A stretch of 64,000 bases of DNA from Methanobacterium sp. UBA279 (GCA_002502855.1 DAQK01000015.1:1-64000); one strand, 5' to 3'. Shown: positions 8,875 to 17,186, counted from the first letter of the stretch. Translations and numbers: made by a program. The notes: generated by a model not told the origin, from the letters alone.

Positions 8875-9432
8875 TTAACCCCATAACAGTACGTTCTCCA
8901 AAAGTATTTTGAACCCAAGGATTATTAAAATTACACCACCCACTATCTCCACCTTATTTTCGAACAGGTGGCCGATGTTCTTCCCGATGTAAACTCCTAT
9001 AAATGAAAGGATGAAGGTAATCAAACCAATTAATATTATAGGGAGAAGAATTGCTACGTTTAAAAATGCGAAGGTAACCCCTACAGCGAAGGCGTCGATG
9101 CTGGTTGCTACTGAAAGAATTAAAAGTTCTTTATAGGAAAAAGTAGTGCTGATGTTTTCACCTGTAGAAAATGCCTCGTAGATCATTTTACCACCAACAC
9201 CGACCAGTAATAGAAAGGCAATCCAGGGTGCGAAGGTGGAGACTATATACTGGAGTTGGATCCCTGAAATCCATCCTAAAATAGGCATAAAAAACTGGAA
9301 TCCACCGAAAAACAGGGCGATAATTAACGCATGTTTAACCCCTAATTTTAAGGTTAATCCCCTGGGCACTGAGACACTGAATGCGTCCATGGCCAGTCCA
9401 ATTGCCAAAAAGATCATCGAGAGAATATCCAT
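8875..9432 (-). CDS. mntP: Manganese efflux pump MntP family protein
   Basis: A small membrane transporter of 185 residues with six hydrophobic segments. Family knowledge: MntP exports Mn2+. It shows the two internally repeated signature blocks, GLAMDAFSVSVPRG (about residues 12-25) and ATSIDAFAVGVTFAF (about 108-122), whose Asp residues bind metal. In the first block a proline replaces the residue that is usually alanine before RG, which could affect the helix. The ATG has only a weak GAG site upstream. It is separated from truA by 58 bases on the same strand. Confidence 0.88.
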   Translation of the reverse strand: MDILSMIFLAIGLAMDAFSVSVPRGLTLKLGVKHALIIALFFGGFQFFMPILGWISGIQLQYIVSTFAPWIAFLLLVGVGGKMIYEAFSTGENISTTFSYKELLILSVATSIDAFAVGVTFAFLNVAILLPIILIGLITFILSFIGVYIGKNIGHLFENKVEIVGGVILIILGFKILLENVLLWG

Positions 9433-9530
9433 AGAAAAAACTCTAAATTTTTATATTATCAGTATTATAACATCAGGAATACAAAGTTGATACGGATCTT
9501 ATATAAATCTTTTTAAAGGAGTAATAAATT

Positions 9531-10163
9531 TTGTTCGAAGAAATTATATTGTATCTAGAAAGCGTGCTACTTGCTTACGGATCCTTAGGAGTTTTCCTGG
9601 GTAGTATAGTAGAAGAAATCATCGCCCCCATACCCTCAACCCTGGTTATAATGGGCACCAGCTTCATCATCCTGCAGGGAGCTGCAATTTCCCCAGAGAC
9701 GATCTTTTCACTCTTTATAAACGTTGTACTGCCAGCATCGGTGGGAGTTACCATTGGTTCTTTACTCATTTACACCCTTGCCTATTACCTTGGTAAGGAA
9801 TTAATAGACCGTTTGGGCAAATATCTGGGTGTCTCCTGGGAGAATATAGACAAAGCTCAGAGTAAATTCGAGGAAAGCCGATCCGACGAAGTAGTTCTAT
9901 TCATCCTAAGGGCCCTTCCAGTGGTCCCCAGCATAGCCATAAACGTCTTCTGCGGATTCGTCAGATACGACCTGAAAAAATTCGTGGTAATAACCTTCCT
10001 AGGTACGCTGGTACGGGCATTCATCCTTGGATTTTTAGGATGGCAGTTTGGAAGCCTGTACCAGACCATTTCCACTGAGATTTCATATCTTGAAGAGATC
10101 AGTGTGGTTGTGATAGTAATAGCTTTAGTTATATATTTCCTGTGGGGGGAATATAAGAAATAA
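9531..10163 (+). CDS. DedA/SNARE-associated family membrane protein
   Basis: An integral membrane protein of 210 residues from the DedA (VTT) family, thought to act in phospholipid scrambling or membrane homeostasis. Visible features are the acidic VEEIIAPIPSTLVIMG block (about residues 26-41) and the FILRALPVVPSIAINVFCG block (about 125-145). The latter contains the conserved Arg and the typical re-entrant loop. Several hydrophobic segments follow. The start is TTG at 9531, nine bases after AAAGGAG. It is divergent from mntP, and the shared 98-base gap must hold both promoters. Confidence 0.88.
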   Translation: MFEEIILYLESVLLAYGSLGVFLGSIVEEIIAPIPSTLVIMGTSFIILQGAAISPETIFSLFINVVLPASVGVTIGSLLIYTLAYYLGKELIDRLGKYLGVSWENIDKAQSKFEESRSDEVVLFILRALPVVPSIAINVFCGFVRYDLKKFVVITFLGTLVRAFILGFLGWQFGSLYQTISTEISYLEEISVVVIVIALVIYFLWGEYKK

Positions 10164-10175
10164 ATTAATCAAGAA

Positions 10176-10318
10176 CTATTTTTTGGAATTAGGATTCTTA
10201 AAATTAGGATTCTTAATATTTGGATAAGGTTATCAAATTTTATAAAGTTTTATTATTTTCTATTCGATTGAAATAGAAATGGTTATAGTTATAAACAAGT
10301 AACGTACTTATGATGTAG
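10176..10318. other. AT-rich spacer with short direct repeat
   Basis: The gap after the DedA gene has two adjacent copies of AATTAGGATTCTTAA (about 10185-10216), followed by AT-rich sequence. It marks the left edge of a block (10.2-13.0 kb) whose base composition and codon use are much more AT-rich than the flanking genes. Confidence 0.5.
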
Positions 10319-10684
10319 ATGTTAAACTATAATCTTACAGGGAATAAAATTATTGAAATAACTTATAAAATACCTATTTGCCATAGGTTGCCTGATAGAA
10401 CATTTAAATTACGAGGTTACTATTTTCCTGTATGTGCAAGATGTACAGGAATATATATCGGTGCTTTTACTTATTTTATCTATGTATACTTTTTTTATGT
10501 AGAATATACTTTTCAATTACTTCTTTTAGCATTTATAATGACCGTTCCCACAATATTCGACGGTATAACTCAATTATTAGGATTGAGACTAAGTAATAAT
10601 AAATTAAGATTTTTCACTGGTTTAATAGGGGGTTTAAGTTTAGCTATTTTAATTAAAGCTATTAAATATTATATTTTAACGTGA
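10319..10684 (+). CDS. DUF2085 small membrane protein
   Basis: A protein of 121 residues with the DUF2085 signature: CHRLPDRTFKLRGYYFPVCA, then RCTGIYIGAF, then PTIFDGITQLLGLRLSNN. Together these place conserved Cys, His, Arg and Asp residues at the membrane face. Three or four hydrophobic segments follow the N-terminal loop. The function of the family is unknown. No clear Shine-Dalgarno site is seen before the ATG, which is preceded by ATGATGTAG. It is the first gene of the AT-rich block and is followed within 50 bases by a zinc-ribbon membrane protein. Confidence 0.75.
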   Translation: MLNYNLTGNKIIEITYKIPICHRLPDRTFKLRGYYFPVCARCTGIYIGAFTYFIYVYFFYVEYTFQLLLLAFIMTVPTIFDGITQLLGLRLSNNKLRFFTGLIGGLSLAILIKAIKYYILT

Positions 10685-10729
10685 AATGAGAAATTGAAGA
10701 GAAAATTAAAATTTTTAGAGGGTGTTCGG

Positions 10730-11389
10730 GTGAAAGTAAAATGTGAGAATTGCGGAAAAGAGTATATTTTAGAAAAAGGAGAAAATCCAGAGGATTATCA
10801 ATGCGAATGTGGTGGAGATCTGAAATCTCTTTTCGATATCAGGAATAGACCACAACCAAAAACAAACAAAACTAGTGATAGTGGTAATAGCTTTACTGAT
10901 TGGTGGAACAATCAGAGTACAAATGCTAAAGCCGGAATAGGATTAGGAGGAATTTGTTGTATAGGAATAATTGTAATACTGGCGATATTTGCAATGGGGG
11001 GTTCTGATAGAAACACTGAAAATTTAACCTCAACTAATATTGATACAGAACCACAAACAGCCCAGGCACAAGCTACTTGGCACAGTGTAGCAAAATTCAC
11101 TGGTACAGGAGATAAAGATACATCTTCATTTAATATTAAAGGTAATAAATTTAAAGTAAAAATAACGGCTACTGCAGATACCAATGCAACAGAATATGCA
11201 GGAATTCATTTCTTTGCTTATCCAGAAGGTGAAACTGCAGATTATGATGGACAAGGTTCAATATCTAACTTTAATCAAAATACTATGACAGATGAATTTG
11301 AAGTTACTGCAACCCCCGGAAATTATTATCTTAAAGTAGGGTCAGCTAATTTAGCAAATTGGTCTATAGAAGTGTTTGATTATTATTAA
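10730..11389 (+). CDS. Zinc-ribbon, single-TM protein with extracellular beta domain
   Basis: A protein of 219 residues with three visible parts. An N-terminal zinc ribbon has two CxxC/CxC pairs (CENCGKEY and YQCECGG). A linker is followed by a hydrophobic membrane segment (about residues 80-100, IGLGGICCIGIIVILAIFAM). A beta-rich outer domain of about 105 residues ends ANWSIEVFDYY. The GTG start at 10730 has GGTG upstream; an earlier TTG has no site. The ribbon closely matches the next gene and the gene at 49573-50151. The topology suggests a cytoplasmic ribbon with an exposed beta sandwich. Function unknown. Confidence 0.7.
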   Translation: MKVKCENCGKEYILEKGENPEDYQCECGGDLKSLFDIRNRPQPKTNKTSDSGNSFTDWWNNQSTNAKAGIGLGGICCIGIIVILAIFAMGGSDRNTENLTSTNIDTEPQTAQAQATWHSVAKFTGTGDKDTSSFNIKGNKFKVKITATADTNATEYAGIHFFAYPEGETADYDGQGSISNFNQNTMTDEFEVTATPGNYYLKVGSANLANWSIEVFDYY

Positions 11390-11402
11390 ATCGGTGATTA
11401 AA

Positions 11403-11912
11403 TTGGTAGTAGTTAAATGTAGGGAATGTGGGAAGGAATATGCATTAAGTGATAATGAGAACCCTTCTAATTTTGCATGTGAATGTGGTGGAACTTTATC
11501 ACCTAAAATAAAAAGAGTACCAAAAGAAGCAATAAAAGAAACCAAATATTGTTCTAATTGTGCAAGTGAAATTGATGTGAAAGCGGAAATATGTCCAAAT
11601 TGTGGTGTTAGACAGCAAGTTTCTAAGAGATATCAACAAGAAGAAAAAAGTCTTATACTATCATTAATTCTCTCTTTCTTTATTTCCGGAGCCGGGCAAA
11701 TTTACAACGGGTTAGGACAAGCGAACAATGGACAGATCGAAAAAGGTATAATTCTTTTTATAGGTTATCTAATATGTTGGGCATTGTCTTTTTTAATAAT
11801 ACCTGCATTTATTTTGTTTGGAATTTGGATTTTCGGAATGTACGATGCTTACACAACAGCCAAAAAGATTAATGCTGGAGAACCTGTTAAAAAAATAGAG
11901 GACTATTTCTAG
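11403..11912 (+). CDS. Double zinc-ribbon membrane protein (TM2-like)
   Basis: A protein of 169 residues. Its first ribbon (CRECGKEY, FACECGG) is a close relative of that in the preceding gene, and a second ribbon of the zinc_ribbon_2 type follows (YCSNCASEID, CPNCGVRQQ). The rest is membrane sequence with SLILSFFISGAGQIYNGLGQ, which resembles TM2-type helical hairpins, and ends MYDAYTTAKKINAGEPVKK. The TTG at 11403 is preceded by GGTGATTAAA, the standard site in this genome. The in-frame ATG at 11376 would overlap the previous gene and lacks a site. It probably forms an operon with its neighbours. Function unknown. Confidence 0.7.
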   Translation: MVVVKCRECGKEYALSDNENPSNFACECGGTLSPKIKRVPKEAIKETKYCSNCASEIDVKAEICPNCGVRQQVSKRYQQEEKSLILSLILSFFISGAGQIYNGLGQANNGQIEKGIILFIGYLICWALSFLIIPAFILFGIWIFGMYDAYTTAKKINAGEPVKKIEDYF

Positions 11913-11934
11913 TTGTAATTGTAAGAGTGTAAAA

Positions 11935-12939
11935 ATGAAATCTGTAAATAAAATTTATATTTTATTAATAATTTTATTTGTAATTAATCTTCTTTTATTT
12001 ATTAGTTATGCAATTATAAACCCTGAATTGAGTTTTAGTGCCCAAATATTAAATTATTTAGGTTCAGTTCAATTTCAATTTATTACAATTAGCATAGGAT
12101 TACCAATTCTATTACTTTTATTTGATAACGTTTTCAAAGTAAGAGAAAAAGTTCTTGAAGAAAAGAAAGAAAAACAATTAGGGTGTATTAAAAATACACA
12201 TAATTTATGGAATGATCTTGCAAATATATGCGTTAAATTCATATATGCAGAAAGACTTTCTGATTCTATTGTTTCAGATTTAAAAAAAGATATTGAAGAA
12301 TTTATTATTAAAACTGAAGAGATTTCAAATACTTGGTATTTTGAATTTGTAAATCTTAACGATATAATAGGTGAACAAAAACTTATTTCAAATATTTTTA
12401 TTACTCCTTTTGATATTTTAGAATGCTCGATTACTTCAATTATTAATCGTATATGTTTGGGTCAAGAATATGATAAAAATCAATTCTGTATTATGCAAGA
12501 ACATGTTAAAATCATGTATAATGGAATTAAAATTTGTTTTCACCAATCTACTATTAATATACTTAAAAATTCAATGTTATTGAACGATAATTCAGATGAA
12601 GATATTGAAAATGAGATTAAATCTGATTTTAATAATTTAAAAAAATTAAATCGAATTTTATTAAAAGAAATAATTAGTTTTTATAAATTAAATGATGTCA
12701 GTAATCATTTAGAAGCATTGATTGAAAAATATAGATTAGTTGAATATGAAAAAGCTGAATTCAAACAGGAATTTAATGAATTATGTAACAATTTGACTGA
12801 CAACGAAAAAATGACTTTAAGAGATATTCACGATTTTTCAGATGAATTAATTAAAAAATTGGCTCAAATTCTAAAAATGAACGATTTGATAATTAATTTT
12901 TATCATTATAATAAGCTTTATATCCAATCTGGAGCATGA
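11935..12939 (+). CDS. Unidentified membrane protein, AT-rich
   Basis: A protein of 334 residues that I do not recognise. Two hydrophobic segments lie at about residues 6-27 and 45-62. A long, largely helical, charged cytoplasmic part follows, with scattered cysteines and many Asn, Ile and Lys residues. Codon use is strongly A/T-biased, like the three preceding genes and unlike hisA. The ATG follows GAGTGTAAAA. The gap to the previous gene is 22 bases, so it may be cotranscribed. Nothing in the sequence points to an enzymatic role; a membrane-anchored sensor or scaffold is possible. Confidence 0.6.
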   Translation: MKSVNKIYILLIILFVINLLLFISYAIINPELSFSAQILNYLGSVQFQFITISIGLPILLLLFDNVFKVREKVLEEKKEKQLGCIKNTHNLWNDLANICVKFIYAERLSDSIVSDLKKDIEEFIIKTEEISNTWYFEFVNLNDIIGEQKLISNIFITPFDILECSITSIINRICLGQEYDKNQFCIMQEHVKIMYNGIKICFHQSTINILKNSMLLNDNSDEDIENEIKSDFNNLKKLNRILLKEIISFYKLNDVSNHLEALIEKYRLVEYEKAEFKQEFNELCNNLTDNEKMTLRDIHDFSDELIKKLAQILKMNDLIINFYHYNKLYIQSGA

Positions 12940-13014
12940 GTTAAATGGTAGAATGAAGTTTTATTTAGTGATTTAAATTGCTAAAAAATTTGGTATAAAT
13001 TTTTATAAAGAATT

Positions 13015-13057
13015 AGGAGGGAAAATGCAAATGCACTGCATTTTTAACGAATTATGA
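13015..13057 (+). promoter_or_regulatory. hisA translation control region: Shine-Dalgarno, hairpin and ten-codon upstream ORF
   Basis: AGGAGGG is at 13015-13021. It is followed directly by an inverted repeat, AAAATGCA (13022-13029) and TGCATTTT (13037-13044), with a seven-base loop. Nine bases later comes the hisA ATG. If the hairpin forms, the Shine-Dalgarno and ATG come to a normal distance. The same sequence also encodes a ten-codon ORF, 13025-13057 (MQMHCIFNEL), whose TGA overlaps the hisA ATG as ATGA. Either reading implies control of hisA translation; which is right cannot be told from sequence alone. Confidence 0.5.
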
Positions 13058-13764
13058 TAACAATCCCCGCGGTAGACATAAAAAACGGCAAGTGTGTTCA
13101 GCTGGTACAGGGCAAGCCCGGTACTGAACAGGTGGTTATCGATAACCCGGTGGAAGTTGCATTAAGCTGGCAGGAAAAAGGTGCCGAGATGCTGCACCTC
13201 ATTGATCTGGATGGTGCCTTTGGAGATAACCGCCGCAACCAGGAATTGATAAGTGAGATGATACAGGAATTATCCATCCCCATAGAGATGGGTGGTGGGA
13301 TACGAAGTAAGGAAGATGCCACCAAACTCCTTAATACTGGTATAGAAAAGGTTATCCTGGGTACTCTGGCCATGGAAAACCCTGATATAGTAACAGAACT
13401 TTCAAAGGAATTTACCAGTGAGAGGGTCATGGTTGCCCTGGACAGTAAGGATAACCAGGTGGTAGTTAAGGGTTGGACCGAGAAAACCAGTAAAACAGTA
13501 CCAGAGATGGGAAAGATAATGGAGGAAGCCGGAACCGGTAGCATACTATTTACTAACGTAGATTATGAGGGACTTTTAGAGGGTTTCCAGGTAGATCCTC
13601 TCCTGAAACTTTTAGAAGCAGTTGATATACCAGTGGTGTATGCTGGTGGTGTTTCATCCCTTGATGATTTGAAGGTTCTATCTGATACAGATGTTTATGG
13701 GGTGGTAATAGGTTCTGCTCTATACCGGGGGAAAATAGATTTTGAAGAAGCACTGAAATTATGA
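13054..13764 (+). CDS. hisA: ProFAR isomerase HisA (histidine biosynthesis)
   Basis: TIM-barrel isomerase of 236 residues that converts ProFAR to PRFAR, the fourth step of histidine synthesis. The N-terminal catalytic Asp is D8 in PAVDIKNGKCVQLVQG. HLIDLDGAFG (about 48-57), EMGGGIRSKEDA (about 82) and the second catalytic region MVALDSKDN (about 125) follow. The C-terminal phosphate-binding YAGGVSSLDDL and VIGSALYRG blocks are intact. The ATG at 13054 gives the expected N-terminus but has no adjacent Shine-Dalgarno; see the upstream hairpin. It is convergent with the next gene. A distant paralogue lies at 38483-39169. Confidence 0.95.
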   Translation: MITIPAVDIKNGKCVQLVQGKPGTEQVVIDNPVEVALSWQEKGAEMLHLIDLDGAFGDNRRNQELISEMIQELSIPIEMGGGIRSKEDATKLLNTGIEKVILGTLAMENPDIVTELSKEFTSERVMVALDSKDNQVVVKGWTEKTSKTVPEMGKIMEEAGTGSILFTNVDYEGLLEGFQVDPLLKLLEAVDIPVVYAGGVSSLDDLKVLSDTDVYGVVIGSALYRGKIDFEEALKL

Positions 13765-13803
13765 AGTTTTCCATTTTGAAATTATAATGCTTTCCATTTT
13801 GAG

Positions 13804-15051
13804 TTATATATTCCGTTCACTGAAATTACTCAACAACAGCTCGTCTTCTGCAATGTTCACCAGTCTCCTCATCTTCAGTATCTGGTCGGGGTTGGTGGAT
13901 ATGGAGCTTATTCCCCAGTGCACCAGTTTCCTCACGATCCTGGGATCTGAAGCAGCGTAACCAGTGATGCAGCTTTCAATATCCGCCTGGTTGCACTGGT
14001 CTATCACCATCTTCACCATGGCCATGACAGCCGGGTGGGTTATCTGGAAGTGCTTTGACACGTTAACGCCCCGGCGGTCCACTGCCAGGGAGCACATGGT
14101 GAGATCGCTCATACCGAGGGTTATAAAGTCCAGGCCTTCTTTAAGGAATTCGTCGAAGGTGAAGACCACTGAGGGGGTTTCCACGGAAACACCCACCTTA
14201 AGGTCTCGGTGGGGACGAACACCACATTTCTTTAAGATTTTTTTTGACTTGACATATTCTGAGATATCCCTGACATAGGGTATCTTCAGGGCCAGATTGG
14301 AATACCCTTCATCCAGCAGATTTTTAACAGCGTTAAACTGCGCTTCCAGTATGGGAGGGTTATTTAAATCCTTGGTTATTCCTCGTGAACCCAGAAGTGG
14401 ATTATGTTCAAACGGTTCTATCTCTCCCCCTTCCAGGTGTCTTAATTCATCAGTGGGGATGTCAAAAGTACGGAAAAATACGGATTTGGGATAAAAAGCG
14501 TCCACTATTTCCCTCACACCATCAGTTAATATATCGGTTAATTCTCCTTCATCTAAAAGTACCTGGGGGTGTTTACCTGTACGTATGATGATGTTTTCGA
14601 TTCTAAGTGACCCTACACCATCAGCGTATGGTGCAACTCTCCTTGCAATCTCAGGGACGTTCAGATTGACCTTTATCCTGGTGGAAGGGTTAAATATTTC
14701 CAGAAACTCCTTCTCCTCCTCCAGTTCCATGAATCCCTGATAAATATTACCGGTTTTACCATCTAGTGTTACAATTTCATCATCTTCAAGGACAAGGGTG
14801 GCTTTACCAGTCCCCACTACACAGGGGACACCGAATTCCCTTAACACTATGGCAACGTGGCTGGTTATTCCCCCGTAATCGGTAATCACTCCCCCAGCCT
14901 TTTGGAGATGAGACAGCATGTCCCTGGATGCCTTGGAGACCACCACTATCTCCCCACCATCCAGTTCAAGGAGATCCTCCAGTGTGACTATCTTTTTTAC
15001 TTTCCCTACACCAATATAGGGGTTGGTTCCAATGCCTCTTATTAGAATCAT
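13804..15051 (-). CDS. PEP-utilising enzyme without ATP-binding domain
   Basis: A protein of 415 residues related to PEP synthase and pyruvate phosphate dikinase, but containing only the swivelling phosphohistidine domain (GGITSHVAIVLRE, His at residue 65) and the C-terminal PEP/pyruvate TIM barrel. The barrel keeps FFRTFDIPTDE, LLGSRGI and ISSISTNPD. The N-terminal ATP-grasp domain of PEP synthase is absent. In the barrel loop that normally reads CGxxxSDP, this protein has ITGYAASDP, so Thr stands where the catalytic Cys is expected, with a Cys two residues earlier. The ATG has only a weak upstream site. It might be a partner or regulator of phosphotransfer rather than a full PEP synthase. 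Confidence 0.8.
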   Translation of the reverse strand: MILIRGIGTNPYIGVGKVKKIVTLEDLLELDGGEIVVVSKASRDMLSHLQKAGGVITDYGGITSHVAIVLREFGVPCVVGTGKATLVLEDDEIVTLDGKTGNIYQGFMELEEEKEFLEIFNPSTRIKVNLNVPEIARRVAPYADGVGSLRIENIIIRTGKHPQVLLDEGELTDILTDGVREIVDAFYPKSVFFRTFDIPTDELRHLEGGEIEPFEHNPLLGSRGITKDLNNPPILEAQFNAVKNLLDEGYSNLALKIPYVRDISEYVKSKKILKKCGVRPHRDLKVGVSVETPSVVFTFDEFLKEGLDFITLGMSDLTMCSLAVDRRGVNVSKHFQITHPAVMAMVKMVIDQCNQADIESCITGYAASDPRIVRKLVHWGISSISTNPDQILKMRRLVNIAEDELLLSNFSERNI

Positions 15052-15230
15052 AAAATCATGTTATCCATAATCATTAAATCAAGTTATTCCATATTTTCGG
15101 GGTTAGTGAACGTCCCGGGATTGATTTATATAGTTTTATATGGTAAGATGTTTAATTTACCTTTTTGGGCTAAACTCATTTTAAAGTTCAACTAATATTA
15201 TAAATACATCAAAAAGAAAGGATAAAGATC

Positions 15231-16679
15231 ATGAGATTGTCACAGAATATCAGATGTACCACCGCCCGTTTAGCGGGTAAATCAGCTAAATATTTAGCCA
15301 AACTGGGAAGTGGGATGGGTAAAAGCTTCCCCGGCCACATCTATTTAAAGATTGGTAAAAAGGAATGTGTAAGTAGATTAACCAGTAAACTGGATATAGG
15401 CTCAATACTTATCACCGGTACCAATGGTAAAACAACCACCACCAAGATAACAGCCCTTTTACTGGCGAATAATACCAACATAACCTATAATTACGAAAGT
15501 AACACCATCAACGCCATTGTAACCGGTCTTCTTGATGGTAAAGCCAGTTTAGGTATTTTTGAATACGGTATACGGGATATTAAACATGCCATTCCTGATA
15601 CAGTTAGCAGGATAGTAGACCCGGTAGGTGTGGTTTACACCAACGTCTCCCGGGAGCATTCCCAGGTCAGCGGGGTTAAAAACCCCTTCAAAGAATATCT
15701 ACGGGCAAAACAGCTCCTTTCCGCACCCATGAAAAGGGGGATAGTTATATCCAATGCAGACGATCCGAGAACTGCCTATATCGGTAAAGAGAAGGAAAAA
15801 GATGTTAAAGTGACCTATTATGGGCTGGACATTGAAATGGAAGATAAAACGCCTGTAACCGGTGATGTGTTTTGCCCGGTATGTAATGAAAACCTGGTTT
15901 ACACCAAGCGGTACCTTAATCACCGGGGAATATACCAGTGTGGCTGTGGTTTCTCCCGACCCGACCCTGATCTGAAGTTCACCCAGCTAAAGGCAGGAAA
16001 GGACCACTGGCAGGTCCGCTTAGAGGGGGAAGTATTCAATTATCCCACAGGTAAAAATCTTCAGATGGATTTCCCGATTGAAGTACCAGCATTTGGTGTG
16101 CACAACCTGTACAACCTGCTCTGTGCAGCCATAACCTATGTAACTTTCACTCCCAAACCAGAGAGGATTGAAAAAACCACTCGAAAAATATTCGACTCTT
16201 TAGACCTATCCATCCTGCCTCCGGGACGCTTCGAAATCTTCAAGGTGAAAGGTGATAAACTGGTGGGGATGGGTCAGGGCGATAACGGAGACGCTTTAAA
16301 GGCCAACATCCAGTTCATGCAGACCTACGCCGGAGGGGAAATAGTCGAACAAACCGCATTTATCTACACCACCCCAGATGAAGGTGAAGAGGAAATATTC
16401 GAGGACCATTTAAGCTCCTTAATCTACCTGAACCCGAGGATGGTCCATGTTGTCCCGGGCAGGGAATCTGTGGAAGCAGCCCGGAAATACTATGAAATCA
16501 TAAAGGACAAGCTCCCAGCAGATTTCTATCCACTCTCCCATGAGGATATGGAGAAAAGGATAGATAAGATCGGCGAACTGGTTAAAAAATCCCCGTACAG
16601 CTATGTTATTGTCTCTGGCTGCGGACCGGAGCAGTACATGTGGGGAAATCTAAAGACAAGCTGTAAAGGGCAGCAGTAA
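15231..16679 (+). CDS. MurT-like Mur ligase family protein (DUF1727)
   Basis: A protein of 482 residues with the Mur-ligase ATP site TGTNGKTTTTK (about residues 62-72) and a C-terminal DUF1727 domain. A four-cysteine insertion (CPVCNENL and QCGCG, about 218-245) probably binds zinc, as in bacterial MurT. In bacteria MurT works with GatD to amidate lipid II. Here no GatD-like glutaminase is adjacent; the next gene is ribL. In a pseudomurein-making archaeon a role in cell-wall peptide modification is likely but inferred. The start ATG follows AAAGGATAAAGATC. A TATA-like ATTATAAATAC lies at about 15197-15207. Confidence 0.82.
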   Translation: MRLSQNIRCTTARLAGKSAKYLAKLGSGMGKSFPGHIYLKIGKKECVSRLTSKLDIGSILITGTNGKTTTTKITALLLANNTNITYNYESNTINAIVTGLLDGKASLGIFEYGIRDIKHAIPDTVSRIVDPVGVVYTNVSREHSQVSGVKNPFKEYLRAKQLLSAPMKRGIVISNADDPRTAYIGKEKEKDVKVTYYGLDIEMEDKTPVTGDVFCPVCNENLVYTKRYLNHRGIYQCGCGFSRPDPDLKFTQLKAGKDHWQVRLEGEVFNYPTGKNLQMDFPIEVPAFGVHNLYNLLCAAITYVTFTPKPERIEKTTRKIFDSLDLSILPPGRFEIFKVKGDKLVGMGQGDNGDALKANIQFMQTYAGGEIVEQTAFIYTTPDEGEEEIFEDHLSSLIYLNPRMVHVVPGRESVEAARKYYEIIKDKLPADFYPLSHEDMEKRIDKIGELVKKSPYSYVIVSGCGPEQYMWGNLKTSCKGQQ

Positions 16680-16730
16680 ACAAGGTAAAAACTAAACATA
16701 TCATATAAATACGGAATAGAAGGTGAGAAT

Positions 16731-17186
16731 ATCAAAATCATAATGGCTACCGGAACCTTTGACATAATCCACCCCGGCCACGGATACTACCTCCAGGAAT
16801 CTAAAGATCTCGGGGGAAAGGACGCTAAACTTGTGGTTGTGGTGGCCCGTGATGTCACGGTTAGAAAAAGAAAAAGAGTACCCATAGTTAATGAGGTTCA
16901 AAGATTAGAGGTGGTGAAGATGCTTAAACCAGTAGATGAAGCCTACTTGGGGCACACCACTGATATGCTTGAGATAGTTGAAGAGATCAACCCGGACATC
17001 ATCACCATAGGCCCGGATCAGAATTTTGACTTAGATGCAATTAGGGAGGAACTCTCGAAGAGAAATCTGAAGGCCGAGGTGGTGAAGATCACCGGCTATA
17101 GGGAATCAGCACTGGACAGTTCCTGTAAGATCATCCGTAAGATAAAGGAAACAGAGTTCCATGAGGATGCGTTGAAGCATTGTTAA
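16731..17186 (+). CDS. ribL: Archaeal FAD synthase RibL, probable ATC start
   Basis: Nucleotidyltransferase of about 151 residues that adenylylates FMN to FAD. It carries the GTFDIIHPGHGYYL block with the HxGH motif, and cysteines near the C-terminus (SSCKII) known in the archaeal enzymes. The ATG at 16743 would remove most of the first beta strand and lies 16 bases from the GGTGA site at 16722-16726. Four bases after that site is ATC (16731), in frame, giving an N-terminus of IKIIMATGTFD type expected for the family. No ATG, GTG or TTG is available there. The near-cognate start is inference; the gene identity is clear. Confidence 0.82.
   Translation: MKIIMATGTFDIIHPGHGYYLQESKDLGGKDAKLVVVVARDVTVRKRKRVPIVNEVQRLEVVKMLKPVDEAYLGHTTDMLEIVEEINPDIITIGPDQNFDLDAIREELSKRNLKAEVVKITGYRESALDSSCKIIRKIKETEFHEDALKHC

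Noticed and set aside
10176..12939. AT-rich block as a prophage or integrated plasmid
   Set aside because: No integrase, replication gene, structural gene, tRNA or attachment repeat could be seen.
13025..13057. Classical histidine attenuator
   Set aside because: The short ORF has only one His codon and no terminator hairpin with a T-run follows before hisA.
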